Assembly: GCA_035476815.1 (NCBI GenBank)
Contig: DATILD010000036.1
Span: 1 to 64,000 of the forward strand
Length of the DNA stretch: 64,000 nt
Reading direction: 5' to 3'
Source: Methylibium sp035476815
GTDB lineage: Bacteria; Pseudomonadota; Gammaproteobacteria; Burkholderiales; Burkholderiaceae_C
In this document: positions 34,247 to 43,816 of the stretch, piece after piece
Layout: the number at the start of each line of letters is the position of its first letter
How positions within the stretch are numbered: the stretch's first letter is position 1
Notes under the pieces: model-generated
Database searches by the model: none
What the model saw: the letters and a program-made list of their open reading frames with translations, nothing else
Told to the model about the DNA's origin: nothing
Position numbers and translations under genes: made by a program

Positions 34247-35551
34247 ATGCCCGCCCCCGGCCTGCCCCTGGACGACACCGCTCCCGACGCGCCGCTGGCC
34301 GAACGGCTGCGGCCGCGCACGCTCGACGAGGTGATCGGCCAGCCCCAGCTGCTGGGCGAGGGCAAGCCGCTGCGCACTGCCTTCGCGTCGGGCCGGCCGC
34401 ATTCGATGATCCTGTGGGGCCCGCCCGGCACCGGGAAGACGACGCTGGCGCGGCTGATGGCCGATGCCTTCGACGCGCGCTTCATCGCGATCTCGGCCGT
34501 GCTCGGCGGCGTGAAGGACATCCGCGAGGCGGTCGAGCAGGCCCAGGTCGCGCAGGGCCAGGGCCGGCGCACCATCGTGTTCGTCGACGAGGTGCACCGC
34601 TTCAACAAGGCGCAGCAGGATGCCTTCCTGCCGCATGTCGAGTCGGGCCTCTTCACCTTCATCGGTGCGACCACCGAGAACCCCTCGTTCGAGGTCAACT
34701 CGGCGCTGCTGTCGCGCGCCACCGTGCACGTGCTGCGCTCGCTCGACGCCGACGACCTGGCGACGCTGGTGGAACGCGGCCGCGCGCTGCTCGGCGCCGC
34801 GCCGCTGGACGAGGCGGCGCGCACGCGGCTGATCGCCTACGCCGATGGCGATGCGCGGCGCCTGCTCAACACCTACGAGAACGTCGCCGCGATGGCCGGC
34901 GCGCGCACCCTCATCGACGAGGCCTTCCTCGAGCAGGCGCTCGGCGAGCAGCTGCGCCGCTACGACAAGGGCGGCGACCAGTTCTACGACAGCATCTCGG
35001 CGCTGCACAAGAGCGTGCGCGGCTCCGACCCCGACGCGGCGCTGTACTGGTTCGTGCGCATGCTCGACGGCGGCGTCGACCCGCGCTACGTCGTGCGCCG
35101 GCTGGTGCGCATGGCCAGCGAGGACATCGGCCTGGCCGACCCGCGCGCGCTGCGCCTCACGCTCGACGCCGCCGAGACCTACGAGCGCCTCGGCTCGCCC
35201 GAGGGCGAGCTGGCGCTGGCCGGGGCGGTGGTCTACCTCGCGGTGGCGCCCAAGAGCAACGCGGTCTATGTCGCCTACAAGGCGGCGCGCGCCTTCGTCA
35301 AGCAGGACGGCAGCCGCCCGGTGCCGCTGCACCTGCGCAATGCGCCGACCACGCTGATGAAGCAGCTCGACCATGGCAAGGGCTACCGCTACGCGCACGA
35401 CGAGGCCGGCGGCTTCGCGGCCGGCGAGCGCTACCTGCCCGACGGCGTCGACCTGCGCTTCTACGAGCCGGTGCCGCGCGGCCTGGAGATCAAGATTGGC
35501 GAGAAACTTGCTCAGCTCCGTGAACTGAACGCCAAGGCCTCGCCGGCCTGA
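34247..35551 (+). CDS. rarA: Replication-associated recombination protein RarA (MgsA)
   Basis: A 434-residue AAA+ ATPase that works at stalled forks, a relative of clamp loaders. The N-terminus LAERLRPRTLDEVIGQPQLLG leads to Walker A GPPGTGKTTLARLMA and Walker B TIVFVDEVHRFNKAQQD. The C-terminal MgsA tetramerisation part includes YWFVRMLDGGVDPRYVVRRL and NAPTTLMKQLDHGKGYRYAHD. Start is the ATG at 34247, 40 bp after the LuxR-type gene. It is followed by livH. Confidence 0.95.
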   Translation: MPAPGLPLDDTAPDAPLAERLRPRTLDEVIGQPQLLGEGKPLRTAFASGRPHSMILWGPPGTGKTTLARLMADAFDARFIAISAVLGGVKDIREAVEQAQVAQGQGRRTIVFVDEVHRFNKAQQDAFLPHVESGLFTFIGATTENPSFEVNSALLSRATVHVLRSLDADDLATLVERGRALLGAAPLDEAARTRLIAYADGDARRLLNTYENVAAMAGARTLIDEAFLEQALGEQLRRYDKGGDQFYDSISALHKSVRGSDPDAALYWFVRMLDGGVDPRYVVRRLVRMASEDIGLADPRALRLTLDAAETYERLGSPEGELALAGAVVYLAVAPKSNAVYVAYKAARAFVKQDGSRPVPLHLRNAPTTLMKQLDHGKGYRYAHDEAGGFAAGERYLPDGVDLRFYEPVPRGLEIKIGEKLAQLRELNAKASPA

Positions 35552-35569
35552 GCTCCGGAGCCCGCCCCG

Positions 35570-36489
35570 ATGGACACCTTCATCCAGCAGATCATCAACG
35601 GCCTGGTGCTCGGCAGCATGTATGCGCTGGTCGCGCTGGGCTACACGATGGTCTACGGCATCATCAACCTGATCAACTTCGCGCATGGCGAGGTGCTGAT
35701 GGTCGGCGCGCTGACCAGTTGGACCGTGGTCACGCTGCTGGCCGGGGCCGGCCTGCCGGGCTGGCTGCTGCTGCTGATCTCGCTGCTCGCGGCGATGGTG
35801 GTGTGCGCGGCGCTCAACTTCGCGATCGAGAAGATCGCCTACCGGCCGCTGCGCAACGCGCCGCGCCTCGCGCCGCTGATCACCGCGATGGGCATGAGCC
35901 TGCTGCTGCAGACGCTGGCGATGATCCTGTGGAAGCCGAACTACAAGCCCTTCCCGATCCTGCTGCCCAACAGCCGCATCGACGTCTTCGGCGCGGTCAT
36001 CAACACCACGCAGATCCTGATCCTGGTGGTCACGGCGCTGGCGCTGGCGACGCTGATGTTCGTCGTCAACCGCACCAAGCTCGGCCGCGCGATGCGCGCC
36101 ACCGCCGAGAACCCGCGCGTCGCCGGCCTGATGGGCGTGCGGCCCGACGTGGTGATCTCGGCCACCTTCGTGATCGGCGCCGCGCTGGCGGCGCTGGCCG
36201 GGGTGATGTGGGCCGCCAATTACGGCTCGGTGCACCACTCGATGGGCTTCCTGCCGGGGTTGAAGGCCTTCACCGCGGCGGTGTTCGGCGGCATCGGCAA
36301 CCTGCCGGGGGCGATGGTGGGCGGCGTGCTGCTGGGGCTGATCGAGTCGCTGGGCGCCGGCTACATCGGCCAGCTGACCGGCGGCGTGCTGGGCAGCCAC
36401 TACCAGGACATCTTTGCCTTCGTCGTGCTGATCCTGGTGCTGACGCTCAGACCTCAGGGCCTGCTCGGCGAGCGCGTGGCGGACCGAGC

Positions 36490-36493
<4 letters not shown>
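35570..36493 (+). CDS. livH: Branched-chain amino acid ABC transporter permease LivH
   Basis: A 307-residue permease with about eight membrane helices. Family motifs are IINGLVLGSMYALVALGYTM at the start, INFAHGEVLMVGAL, and the EAA-like TAAVFGGIGNLPGAMVGG. It forms the membrane channel with LivM for leucine, isoleucine, valine or related substrates. The ATG at 35570 follows GGAG; the stop overlaps the livM start (ATGA). No LivJ/LivK binding-protein gene is present here. Confidence 0.93.
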
Positions 36494-37607
<1,114 letters not shown>

Positions 37608-37611
<4 letters not shown>

Positions 37612-37697
37612 GCGCCGCCGCGCCGGGCCGCCCCAAGCAAGGCGCGCCCCTCACGGAGGGGTGCTCGCCGTACCCGGCGAGCGGGGTGTCGTCATGA
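37608..37697 (+). repeat. Liv spacer repeat, copy 1: 29-codon ORF with ATGA overlaps at both ends
   Basis: A 90-bp unit exactly fills the livM-livG junction. Its ATG overlaps the livM stop and its TGA overlaps the livG start. It reads MSAAAPGRPKQGAPLTEGCS and ends PYPASGVSS. Stem 1 is 37644-37652 with 37656-37664 (one G-T pair). Stem 2 is an 8-bp stem at 37663-37682 with loop TACC. It is 84 of 90 identical to copy 2 at 38467. Whether the peptide is made or matters is unknown; the layout would keep translation coupled. Confidence 0.88.
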
Positions 37698-38470
37698 GTG
37701 CCGCGGATGTCGTGCTCGAGGTCCGCAACGTCTCCAAGCGCTTCGGCGGCCTGCAGGCGCTCAACGACGTCGGCGTGCGCATCGAGCGCGGCCAGGTCTA
37801 CGGTCTGATCGGACCCAACGGCGCCGGCAAGACCACCTTCTTCAACGTCATCACCGGGCTGTACGCGCCCGACTCGGGCAGCTTCGTGCTCGAAGGCAAG
37901 CCCTACAGGCCGAGCGCGGTGCACGAGGTCGCGAAGGCCGGCATCGCGCGCACCTTCCAGAACATCCGCCTGTTCACCGACATGACAGCGCTCGAGAACG
38001 TGATGGTCGGGCGTCATTGCCGCACCCGCTCCGGGCTGATCGGCGCGGTGCTGCGCACGCCGGCCTTCCGGGCCGAGGAGGCCGCGATCGCGGCGCGTGC
38101 GCAGGCGCTGCTCGACTATGTCGGCATCGGCCGCTACGCCGACGTCAAGGCCCGCACGCTGAGCTACGGCGACCAGCGGCGCCTCGAGATCGCGCGCGCG
38201 CTGGCCACCGAGCCCAAGCTGATCGCGCTCGACGAGCCGGCCGCCGGCATGAACGCGACCGAGAAGGGCGTGCTGCGCGCGCTGATCGACCGCATCCGCA
38301 AGGACGGCCGCACCATCCTGCTGATCGAGCACGACGTGAAGCTGGTGATGGGGCTGTGCGACCGCGTCACCGTGCTCGACTACGGCAAGCGCATCGCCGA
38401 GGGCGAGCCCGCCGAGGTGCAGAAGAACCCGCAGGTGATCGAGGCCTATCTCGGCGTGGGCCACGTATGA
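37694..38470 (+). CDS. livG: Branched-chain amino acid ABC transporter ATPase LivG
   Basis: A 258-residue ABC ATPase. Walker A GPNGAGKTTFFNVITG (about 39-54), Q-loop TFQN, signature LSYGDQRRLEIARAL and Walker B LIALDEPAAGMN are all present, as is the D-loop/H-loop (IEHDVKLVMGLCDRV). The long segment between Walker A and the signature is typical of LivG. The ATG at 37694 overlaps the stop of repeat ORF 1; the stop overlaps repeat ORF 2. Confidence 0.95.
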   Translation: MSAADVVLEVRNVSKRFGGLQALNDVGVRIERGQVYGLIGPNGAGKTTFFNVITGLYAPDSGSFVLEGKPYRPSAVHEVAKAGIARTFQNIRLFTDMTALENVMVGRHCRTRSGLIGAVLRTPAFRAEEAAIAARAQALLDYVGIGRYADVKARTLSYGDQRRLEIARALATEPKLIALDEPAAGMNATEKGVLRALIDRIRKDGRTILLIEHDVKLVMGLCDRVTVLDYGKRIAEGEPAEVQKNPQVIEAYLGVGHV

Positions 38471-38556
38471 GCGCCGCAGCGCCGGGCCGCCCCAAGCAAG
38501 GCGCCCCCCTCCCGGAGGGGGGCTCGCCGTCTCCGGCGAGCGGGGTGTCGTCATGA
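38467..38556 (+). repeat. Liv spacer repeat, copy 2: 29-codon ORF with ATGA overlaps at both ends
   Basis: The second 90-bp unit fills the livG-livF junction in the same way, overlapping the livG stop and the livF start. It reads MSAAAPGRPKQGAPLPEGGS and ends PSPASGVSS. Stem 1 (38503-38511 with 38515-38523) is here fully Watson-Crick: the G-T pair of copy 1 has become C-G. Four of the six differences from copy 1 are in that pair or the stem-2 loop (TACC to TCTC), one is in the stem-1 loop, and one is upstream of both stems. Confidence 0.88.
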
Positions 38557-39269
38557 GCATGGAGCCGATGCTCGAGGTCCAGGGTCTCAAGGTGTCCTAC
38601 GGCGGCATCGAGGCCGTCAAGGGCATCTCGTTCGAGGTGCGCGAGGGCGAGCTCGTCACGCTGATCGGCGCCAACGGCGCCGGCAAGACCACCACGCTCA
38701 AGGCCATCACCGGCCTGCAGCCGGCCGGCGCCGGCGAGATCCGCTTCCTCGGCCGCAGCCTGCGCGGCCAGGGCGCCTGGGACCTGGTGCGCCAGGGCCT
38801 GGTGATGGTGCCCGAGGGCCGCGGCACCTTCGCCCGCATGACGATCACCGAGAACCTGCAGATGGGCGCCTACGTGCGCCGCGACGCCGGCGTGGCCGAC
38901 GACATCGAGCGCGTGTTCGCGCTGTTCCCGCGTCTCAAGGAGCGCCGCCAGCAGCTTGCCGGCACGATGAGCGGCGGCGAGCAGCAGATGCTGGCGATGG
39001 GCCGCGCGCTGATGGCGCGGCCGCGGCTGCTGCTGCTGGACGAACCGTCGATGGGCCTGTCGCCCATCATGGTCGACAAGATCTTCGAGGTCGTCGCCGA
39101 CATCCACCGCCGCGGCACCACGGTGCTGCTGGTCGAGCAGAACGCCAGCCGCGCGCTGCAGCTCGCCGACCGCGGCTACGTGATGGACTCGGGCGAGCTG
39201 ACGATGGGCGGCGAGGCCAAGGCACTGCTCAGCGATCCGCGGGTGCGGGCCGCCTACCTCGGCGAGTGA
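38553..39269 (+). CDS. livF: Branched-chain amino acid ABC transporter ATPase LivF
   Basis: A 238-residue ABC ATPase. Walker A GANGAGKTTTLKAITG, signature MSGGEQQMLAMGRALMARPR, Walker B LLLLDEPSMGLSP and H-loop LLVEQNASRALQLADRGYVM are typical of LivF. It starts at the ATG at 38553 inside the stop of repeat ORF 2. Last gene of the livHMGF operon; no terminator hairpin is evident after it. Confidence 0.95.
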   Translation: MSMEPMLEVQGLKVSYGGIEAVKGISFEVREGELVTLIGANGAGKTTTLKAITGLQPAGAGEIRFLGRSLRGQGAWDLVRQGLVMVPEGRGTFARMTITENLQMGAYVRRDAGVADDIERVFALFPRLKERRQQLAGTMSGGEQQMLAMGRALMARPRLLLLDEPSMGLSPIMVDKIFEVVADIHRRGTTVLLVEQNASRALQLADRGYVMDSGELTMGGEAKALLSDPRVRAAYLGE

Positions 39270-39320
39270 CGCTGGCGGGGATCGGTGCGCCCGCCTATGC
39301 TGGGCGGAAAGGGGTGCTTC

Positions 39321-39785
39321 ATGAACCGCAGACGATGGATGGCCGCGTTGCCGGCGCTGGCGCTCGCAGCGCGTGCCGGGGCTCAGGCGGCGCGCGACCC
39401 GCTGGCCGGCCTCACGCCCGAGCAGCGCCGTGCGGTGCAGGCCTTCCTGAAGGGCAAGAGCCGACCCGGGGAGGGCGATGCCGCGGCCGACGACGCGATC
39501 GCGGCCGACCTCGATGGCGACGGCAAGCCGGAACTGACGGTCCGCTGGACCTTCTTCGGGCCGACCTTTGCCTATTCGGGCCTGGCCGTGTTCAGCGCGG
39601 CTGCCGGAGGCTGGCGGCTGGCCGGCGAGAGCCCGCTGACGGGCATCGTCGACCGGATGTCGCTGGAGGGCCGGGTCATCCGCGTCGATGCCAAGACGCT
39701 GGGCAAGAACGACCCCCGCTGCTGCCCCACCAAGGCGATCGTCGAACGCTTCCGCTGGGCGGGGGGCAAGCTGGCCAAGGGGTGA
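39321..39785 (+). CDS. Exported protein, unknown
   Basis: A 154-residue protein with an Arg-rich N-terminus (MNRRRWMAALPALALAARAGAQA), which reads as a signal peptide and could be Tat-like. The mature part has an acidic DLDGDGKPELTVRW segment that resembles an EF-hand/FG-GAP-type calcium loop, then an aromatic-rich region and a Cys-Cys pair (DPRCCPTK). Family not recognised. The ATG at 39321 follows GGAAAGGGG, so it is preferred to the GTG at 39285. Confidence 0.65.
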   Translation: MNRRRWMAALPALALAARAGAQAARDPLAGLTPEQRRAVQAFLKGKSRPGEGDAAADDAIAADLDGDGKPELTVRWTFFGPTFAYSGLAVFSAAAGGWRLAGESPLTGIVDRMSLEGRVIRVDAKTLGKNDPRCCPTKAIVERFRWAGGKLAKG

Positions 39786-39827
39786 GCGCGGCGCGCGCGT
39801 CGCGGTTTCGTGCCGGCGCTGCGCGCC

Positions 39828-40853
39828 TCAGTGCTTGTCCGCCTCCGTGACGAAGCTGTCCGCGTAGAACTGCTCCGCCGCCAGCCCGCAGCGCGCCACG
39901 AAGTCGCGCTGCGCCGCGTCCACCATCACCGGCGCGCCGCAGGCATAGACCTGGTGGCCGGACAGGTCGGGCAGGTCGGCCATCACCGCCTCGTGGACGA
40001 AGCCGGTGCGGCCGTCCCAGCGGTCCTCGGGCCTGGGCTCCGACAGCACCGGGATGTAGCGCAGGGTCGGCAGCGCCGCCGCGGCCTCGAGCGCCCAGTC
40101 GTGCTGGTAGAGGTCGGCCCTCGAGCGGCAGCCCCAGTAGAGCACCGTGTCGCGCGCGCTGCCCTTGGCCTGCAGGTGCTCGACGATGGCCTTGATCGGC
40201 GCGAAGCCGGTGCCCGAGGCCAGCAGCACGATCGGCGCGTCGCTGTCCTCGCGCAGGTAGAAGCTGCCGAACGGCCCCTCCATGCGCAGGATGTCGCGCT
40301 CCTTCATCGCGCCGAACACATGGTCGGTGAACTTGCCGCCGGGCATGTGGCGCAGGTGCAGCTCCAGGCCCTCGGCGGCGCGGTGCGGCGCATTCGCCAT
40401 CGAGTAGCTGCGGCGCGCGCCGTCGCGCAGGATGAACTCGACGTACTGGCCGGCGTGGTAGCGCAGCACGGTGTTGGCGGGCAGCTGCAGCTTCAGGATC
40501 GCGACGTCCGGCGCGGGGCGGGTGATCGCACCGACGCGGCAGGGCATCTTCTGGACCGCGAACTCGCCCGCGCCGGGGACGGTGCGGGCCTCGATCACCA
40601 GGTCGGTCTGCGGCGCGGCGCAGCAGGTCAGGATGAGGCCGTCGGCCTCCTCCTGCGCGCTGAGCGCCTTGAGCTGGTGGGCGCCGTGGATCACGCGGCC
40701 CTCGAGCAGGCGGCTCTTGCACGAGCCGCAGGCGCCGTCGCGGCAGCCGTAGGGCAGGCCGATGCCCTGGCGGATCGCGGCCGGCAGCACGGCCTCGTCG
40801 CGTGCCACCTCGAAGCCGCGGCCGCTCGGCTGCAGCGTCACCTTGAACGTCAT
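39828..40853 (-). CDS. 2Fe-2S/FAD oxidoreductase (CDP-6-deoxyglucoseen reductase-like)
   Basis: A 341-residue flavoprotein. A plant-type ferredoxin domain lies at residues 1-90 with the 2Fe-2S cysteines in YGCRDGACGSCKS and LTCCAAP. A ferredoxin-reductase FAD domain follows (RSYSMANAPH for FAD, about 175-184), then a NAD(P)H domain (LLASGTGFAPIKAIVEHL and ACGAPVMVDAA). This layout is shared by AscD-type reductases and aromatic-ring oxygenase reductases; the partner is unknown. Start ATG at 40853. It is divergent from the SDR gene with 79 bp between. Confidence 0.87.
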   Translation of the reverse strand: MTFKVTLQPSGRGFEVARDEAVLPAAIRQGIGLPYGCRDGACGSCKSRLLEGRVIHGAHQLKALSAQEEADGLILTCCAAPQTDLVIEARTVPGAGEFAVQKMPCRVGAITRPAPDVAILKLQLPANTVLRYHAGQYVEFILRDGARRSYSMANAPHRAAEGLELHLRHMPGGKFTDHVFGAMKERDILRMEGPFGSFYLREDSDAPIVLLASGTGFAPIKAIVEHLQAKGSARDTVLYWGCRSRADLYQHDWALEAAAALPTLRYIPVLSEPRPEDRWDGRTGFVHEAVMADLPDLSGHQVYACGAPVMVDAAQRDFVARCGLAAEQFYADSFVTEADKH

Positions 40854-40932
40854 TGGGTATCCTCGACCGCCTGTTGACTGACCAGCCCGCGATTGTGCCC
40901 GCCGCCCGCGCGGCGCCCGATCCGCTCTCCTG

Positions 40933-41841
40933 ATGCCCACCCCCCCGCCCGGCCGGCCGGCCGTCTTCCGAAAACCGCGCCTGCTGGTGGTCGGCTGCGG
41001 TGATGTCGGCGAGCGGGTGCTGCGCCAGCTCGGCGGGCGCTGGCGCGTCACGGCGCTGACCTCGTCGCCCGAGCGCTGCGAGGCGCTGCGGCGGCTCGGC
41101 GCGCGGCCGCTGCTCGGCGACCTCGACCGGCCGACGACGCTGGGCCGGCTCGCCGCCCTCGCGCCGCGCGTGCTGCACCTGGCGCCGCCGCCGGGCCAGG
41201 GCGACGACGACTCGCGCACCGCCGCGCTGCTGCGCGCGCTGGCGCGCGGCGGGGTCGCCGAGCGGCTGGTCTACGGCAGCACCACCGGGGTGTACGGCGA
41301 CGCGCAGGGGGCGCGCTTCGACGAGACGCGCGCGCTCGCGCCGGCCACCGATCGGGCGCGCCGCCGCGTCGCCGCCGAAGCGCGGCTGCGCCACCATGGC
41401 CGCGCCTTCGGCGTGACGGTCACGCTGCTGCGCATCCCGGGCATCTACGCGCTCGACCGGCCGGGCGGCGACCCGCGCGAGCGCGTCGCCCGCGGCACGC
41501 CGGTGCTGCGGCGCGAGGACGATGTCTACACCAACCACATCCACGCCGACGACCTGGCGCGCGCCTGCCTCGCGGCGCTGCACCGTGGGCGGCCGCAGCG
41601 CGCGGTGAACGTCTGCGATGACACCGAGCTGCTGATGGGCGACTACTTCGAGCTCGTCGCCGAGCTCGCCGGCCTGCCGCGGCCGCCGCGCATCGCGCGG
41701 GTCGACGCGGCTGGCCGGCTGAGTCCGATGGGGCTGAGCTTCCTGAGCGAGTCGCGCCGGCTGGTCAACCGCCGGCTCAAGACCGAGCTGCGCGTCGCGC
41801 TGCGCTACCCCGAGGTGCGCGACGGGCTCGACACACGCTGA
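40933..41841 (+). CDS. NAD-dependent epimerase/SDR-family protein (YeeZ-like)
   Basis: A 302-residue extended/atypical SDR. The nucleotide site is LLVVGCGDVGERVLRQL (about 17-33). The YGSTTGVYGD stretch (114-123) resembles the active-site region of YeeZ-type proteins, which often lack the full YxxxK pair. The C-terminal half has VTLLRIPGIYALDRPGG and HADDLARACLAAL. The reaction is unknown. It is convergent with the HtrA-like gene; a hairpin-rich repeat separates them. Confidence 0.82.
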   Translation: MPTPPPGRPAVFRKPRLLVVGCGDVGERVLRQLGGRWRVTALTSSPERCEALRRLGARPLLGDLDRPTTLGRLAALAPRVLHLAPPPGQGDDDSRTAALLRALARGGVAERLVYGSTTGVYGDAQGARFDETRALAPATDRARRRVAAEARLRHHGRAFGVTVTLLRIPGIYALDRPGGDPRERVARGTPVLRREDDVYTNHIHADDLARACLAALHRGRPQRAVNVCDDTELLMGDYFELVAELAGLPRPPRIARVDAAGRLSPMGLSFLSESRRLVNRRLKTELRVALRYPEVRDGLDTR

Positions 41842-41849
41842 GCCTCTCG

Positions 41850-41924
41850 AGGAAACGCCGGGCCGCCCCAAGTTTCCTTGACCCCCGCGGGGGGCGGGCT
41901 GGGCGCAGCCGGCCCTGGGGGCGC
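41850..41924. repeat. Hairpin-rich intergenic repeat sharing 17 bp with the liv spacer units
   Basis: CGCCGGGCCGCCCCAAG at 41856-41872 is identical to bases 14-30 of both liv spacer repeats. It lies in the loop of a stem AGGAAAC/GTTTCCT (41850-41856 with 41872-41878). A palindrome CCCCCGCGGGGG follows at 41882-41893. The site lies between two convergent genes and may end transcription from both sides. Confidence 0.6.
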
Positions 41925-42947
41925 TCAGATGCCGCTGGCGCGGCGCAGCGCCTGGCTGCGGTCCATGCTGCGCATCGTCAGGTCGATCGCGGCGCCGTCG
42001 CGCAGCAGCTCGAGCGTGACCGGCCGCTCGACCGCACCGCTCCAGAGCCGCTGGTAAAAAGACGCGAGGTCGCCGACCGGCGCGCCGTCGATGCGGCGGA
42101 TCAGGTCGCTGGCCTCGACGCCCGCGTCGGCCGCCGGGCTGTCGGGCACCACGCGCTGGACCCGCACGCCCTCCGGGCGCTGCACGCAGTCCACGCCCAA
42201 CCAGGCGCGGTGGCTCGCGCTCGAGCTGCCGCGGCTGCGCAGCTCGGCATAGATCGGTGCCAGCAGGTCCACCGGCACGAACAGCGTGCCGGGCCCGTTC
42301 TCGTACTCGGCCGGCGTCTCCAGCACCAGCAGCGAGCCGATGCCGAGCAACTCGCCGCGGCCGTTGAAGAGCCCGGCGCCGCCATGGTCGGTGCGCGTCG
42401 GCCGGGTGAACAGCGCCTGGTCGATGTGGTACTCCCAGAAGCCGGAATAGGGCTGGCGCGCCGACAGCCGCGCGGTGCTCACCGTGCCGTCGCTGCCGCC
42501 GGTCACGAGCAGCAGTGGCTCGTCCGGCGTGACGGCGGTGTCGTGCGCCAGCGGCGCCGCCGGCACGTCGAGCGGCAGCAGCGACTGCACCAGGCCGAAG
42601 CCGGTGGCCAGGTCGAGCGCGCGCACCCGGGCCGGCACGAGGCGGCCGTTGTCGAGCCGCAGGTCGACCTCCTCGGCCTCGAGCAGCAGGTAGCCGATGG
42701 TCAGCACCAGGCCGTCGTCGCCGATCACGACGCCCGAGCCGTTGCGCAGGGCGCCGAGCGTCTCGCGGCTGGGGGCATCGGGCAGGACCTTCACTTCGAG
42801 TCCGACGACCGAGGCACTGGCGCGCTGCAGCGCGAGGGCACGATGCTCGTCGGCCGGCTCGGCGGCCGGCACGGCCGGTCCGAGCAGCGCCAGCACCACG
42901 GCCGAGCACCACCCGCCGAACCCCTTGACCCGCCAACGATCCGCCAT
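41925..42947 (-). CDS. HtrA-like protein with PDZ domain, catalytic triad missing
   Basis: A 340-residue exported protein: signal peptide to about residue 29, trypsin-like fold (about 40-240), PDZ domain (about 245-330, with GVRVQRVVPDSPAADAGVEASDLI). In HtrA the His lies in a TNxHV motif; here it is VLTIGY (81-86). The Asp region reads ATGFGL (114-119). The GNSGG serine loop reads DHGGAGLF (187-194). So Ser, His and Asp all appear to be absent, and it is likely a binding or chaperone-type pseudo-protease in the periplasm. Confidence 0.82.
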   Translation of the reverse strand: MADRWRVKGFGGWCSAVVLALLGPAVPAAEPADEHRALALQRASASVVGLEVKVLPDAPSRETLGALRNGSGVVIGDDGLVLTIGYLLLEAEEVDLRLDNGRLVPARVRALDLATGFGLVQSLLPLDVPAAPLAHDTAVTPDEPLLLVTGGSDGTVSTARLSARQPYSGFWEYHIDQALFTRPTRTDHGGAGLFNGRGELLGIGSLLVLETPAEYENGPGTLFVPVDLLAPIYAELRSRGSSSASHRAWLGVDCVQRPEGVRVQRVVPDSPAADAGVEASDLIRRIDGAPVGDLASFYQRLWSGAVERPVTLELLRDGAAIDLTMRSMDRSQALRRASGI

Positions 42948-43026
42948 CGACGTCCCCAGCCGCGCGCACTGCCGCGCCGCGGCAACAAGGATGCGCCGAT
43001 CGCGCTTCCGATGGAAGACCGAGGTC

Positions 43027-43623
43027 TTAGCGCCGGCGCCGGCCGAACGGTGGCTGGCCTCGCCAGGTGCGGATCGTGAGCCAGCCGCCGACCATGCCGC
43101 CGAGGTGGGCGAAGTGGGCCACGCCGCCGGTCGGAGAGATCAGGCCGAGCAGCAGCTCGAGACCGCCGAACACCATCACGAAGGTGCGCGCCTTCATCGG
43201 GATCGGCGGGATCAGCAGCATCACCGTGCGGTGCGGGAACAGCATGCCGTAGGCCAGCAGCAGCCCGAACAGCCCGCCCGAGGCGCCGACCGTCGGGTTC
43301 GGCGAGCCGAGCAGCGCCGCCACCAGCAGCTGCGCCGCGGCCGCCGACAGCACGCTCGCGCCGTAGAAGACCACGAAGCGCCGCTGGCCCCACAAGCGCT
43401 CCAGCTCGGCGCCGAACATCCACAGGCCCAGCATGTTGAACAGCAGGTGGAACAGGCCGTCGTGCAGGAAGGCGTAGCTCGCCGGCTGCCAGGGCAGGAA
43501 GCCGCCAGCCAGCGGCCACAGCGCGAACAGACGGAGGAACCCGGCCCCGACGAACTGGTCGAGGCAGAACACCGCCACGTTGACGAGGATCAGCGCCTGG
43601 GTCAGCGGGGGCAGTGGGGGCAT
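43027..43623 (-). CDS. Rhomboid-family intramembrane serine protease
   Basis: A 198-residue rhomboid with six membrane helices. The catalytic serine is S115 in GASGG and the histidine is H173 in HFAHLGG. The HLLFN motif (59-63) on the second helix supplies the oxyanion asparagine. It would cut membrane proteins inside the bilayer; the substrate is unknown. The ATG at 43623 is preceded by a tRNA gene 13 bp away on the same strand. Confidence 0.92.
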   Translation of the reverse strand: MPPLPPLTQALILVNVAVFCLDQFVGAGFLRLFALWPLAGGFLPWQPASYAFLHDGLFHLLFNMLGLWMFGAELERLWGQRRFVVFYGASVLSAAAAQLLVAALLGSPNPTVGASGGLFGLLLAYGMLFPHRTVMLLIPPIPMKARTFVMVFGGLELLLGLISPTGGVAHFAHLGGMVGGWLTIRTWRGQPPFGRRRR

Positions 43624-43636
43624 GCGGGGAGGGGGG

Positions 43637-43721
43637 TGGTGCCCGAGGCCGGACTCGAACCGGCACACCTTGCGGCGGGGGATTTTGAGTCCCCTGCGTC
43701 TACCGATTTCGCCACTCGGGC
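43637..43721 (-). tRNA. tRNA-Leu (anticodon CAA)
   Basis: An 85-base tRNA with encoded CCA. The acceptor stem is GCCCGAG/CTCGGGC. The anticodon loop CTCAAAA, between GGGGA and TCCCC, gives anticodon CAA (reads UUG). The variable arm is long, as expected for leucine, and the T-arm has GGTTCGAGTCC. Confidence 0.97.
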
Positions 43722-43816
43722 CGAGTGCTTGCGACAGAGCCCTCGAATTATGCCTGCCGGCCCCGGGGCGTCGGGGCGCTGCGACAATCGAGCGTCCCCG
43801 CCCGAGAACCCCGGTC

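Noticed and set aside
43735..43816. N-terminal extension of CysM through the tRNA region
   Set aside because: The open frame continues through tRNA-Leu; conserved CysM sequence starts at 43817.
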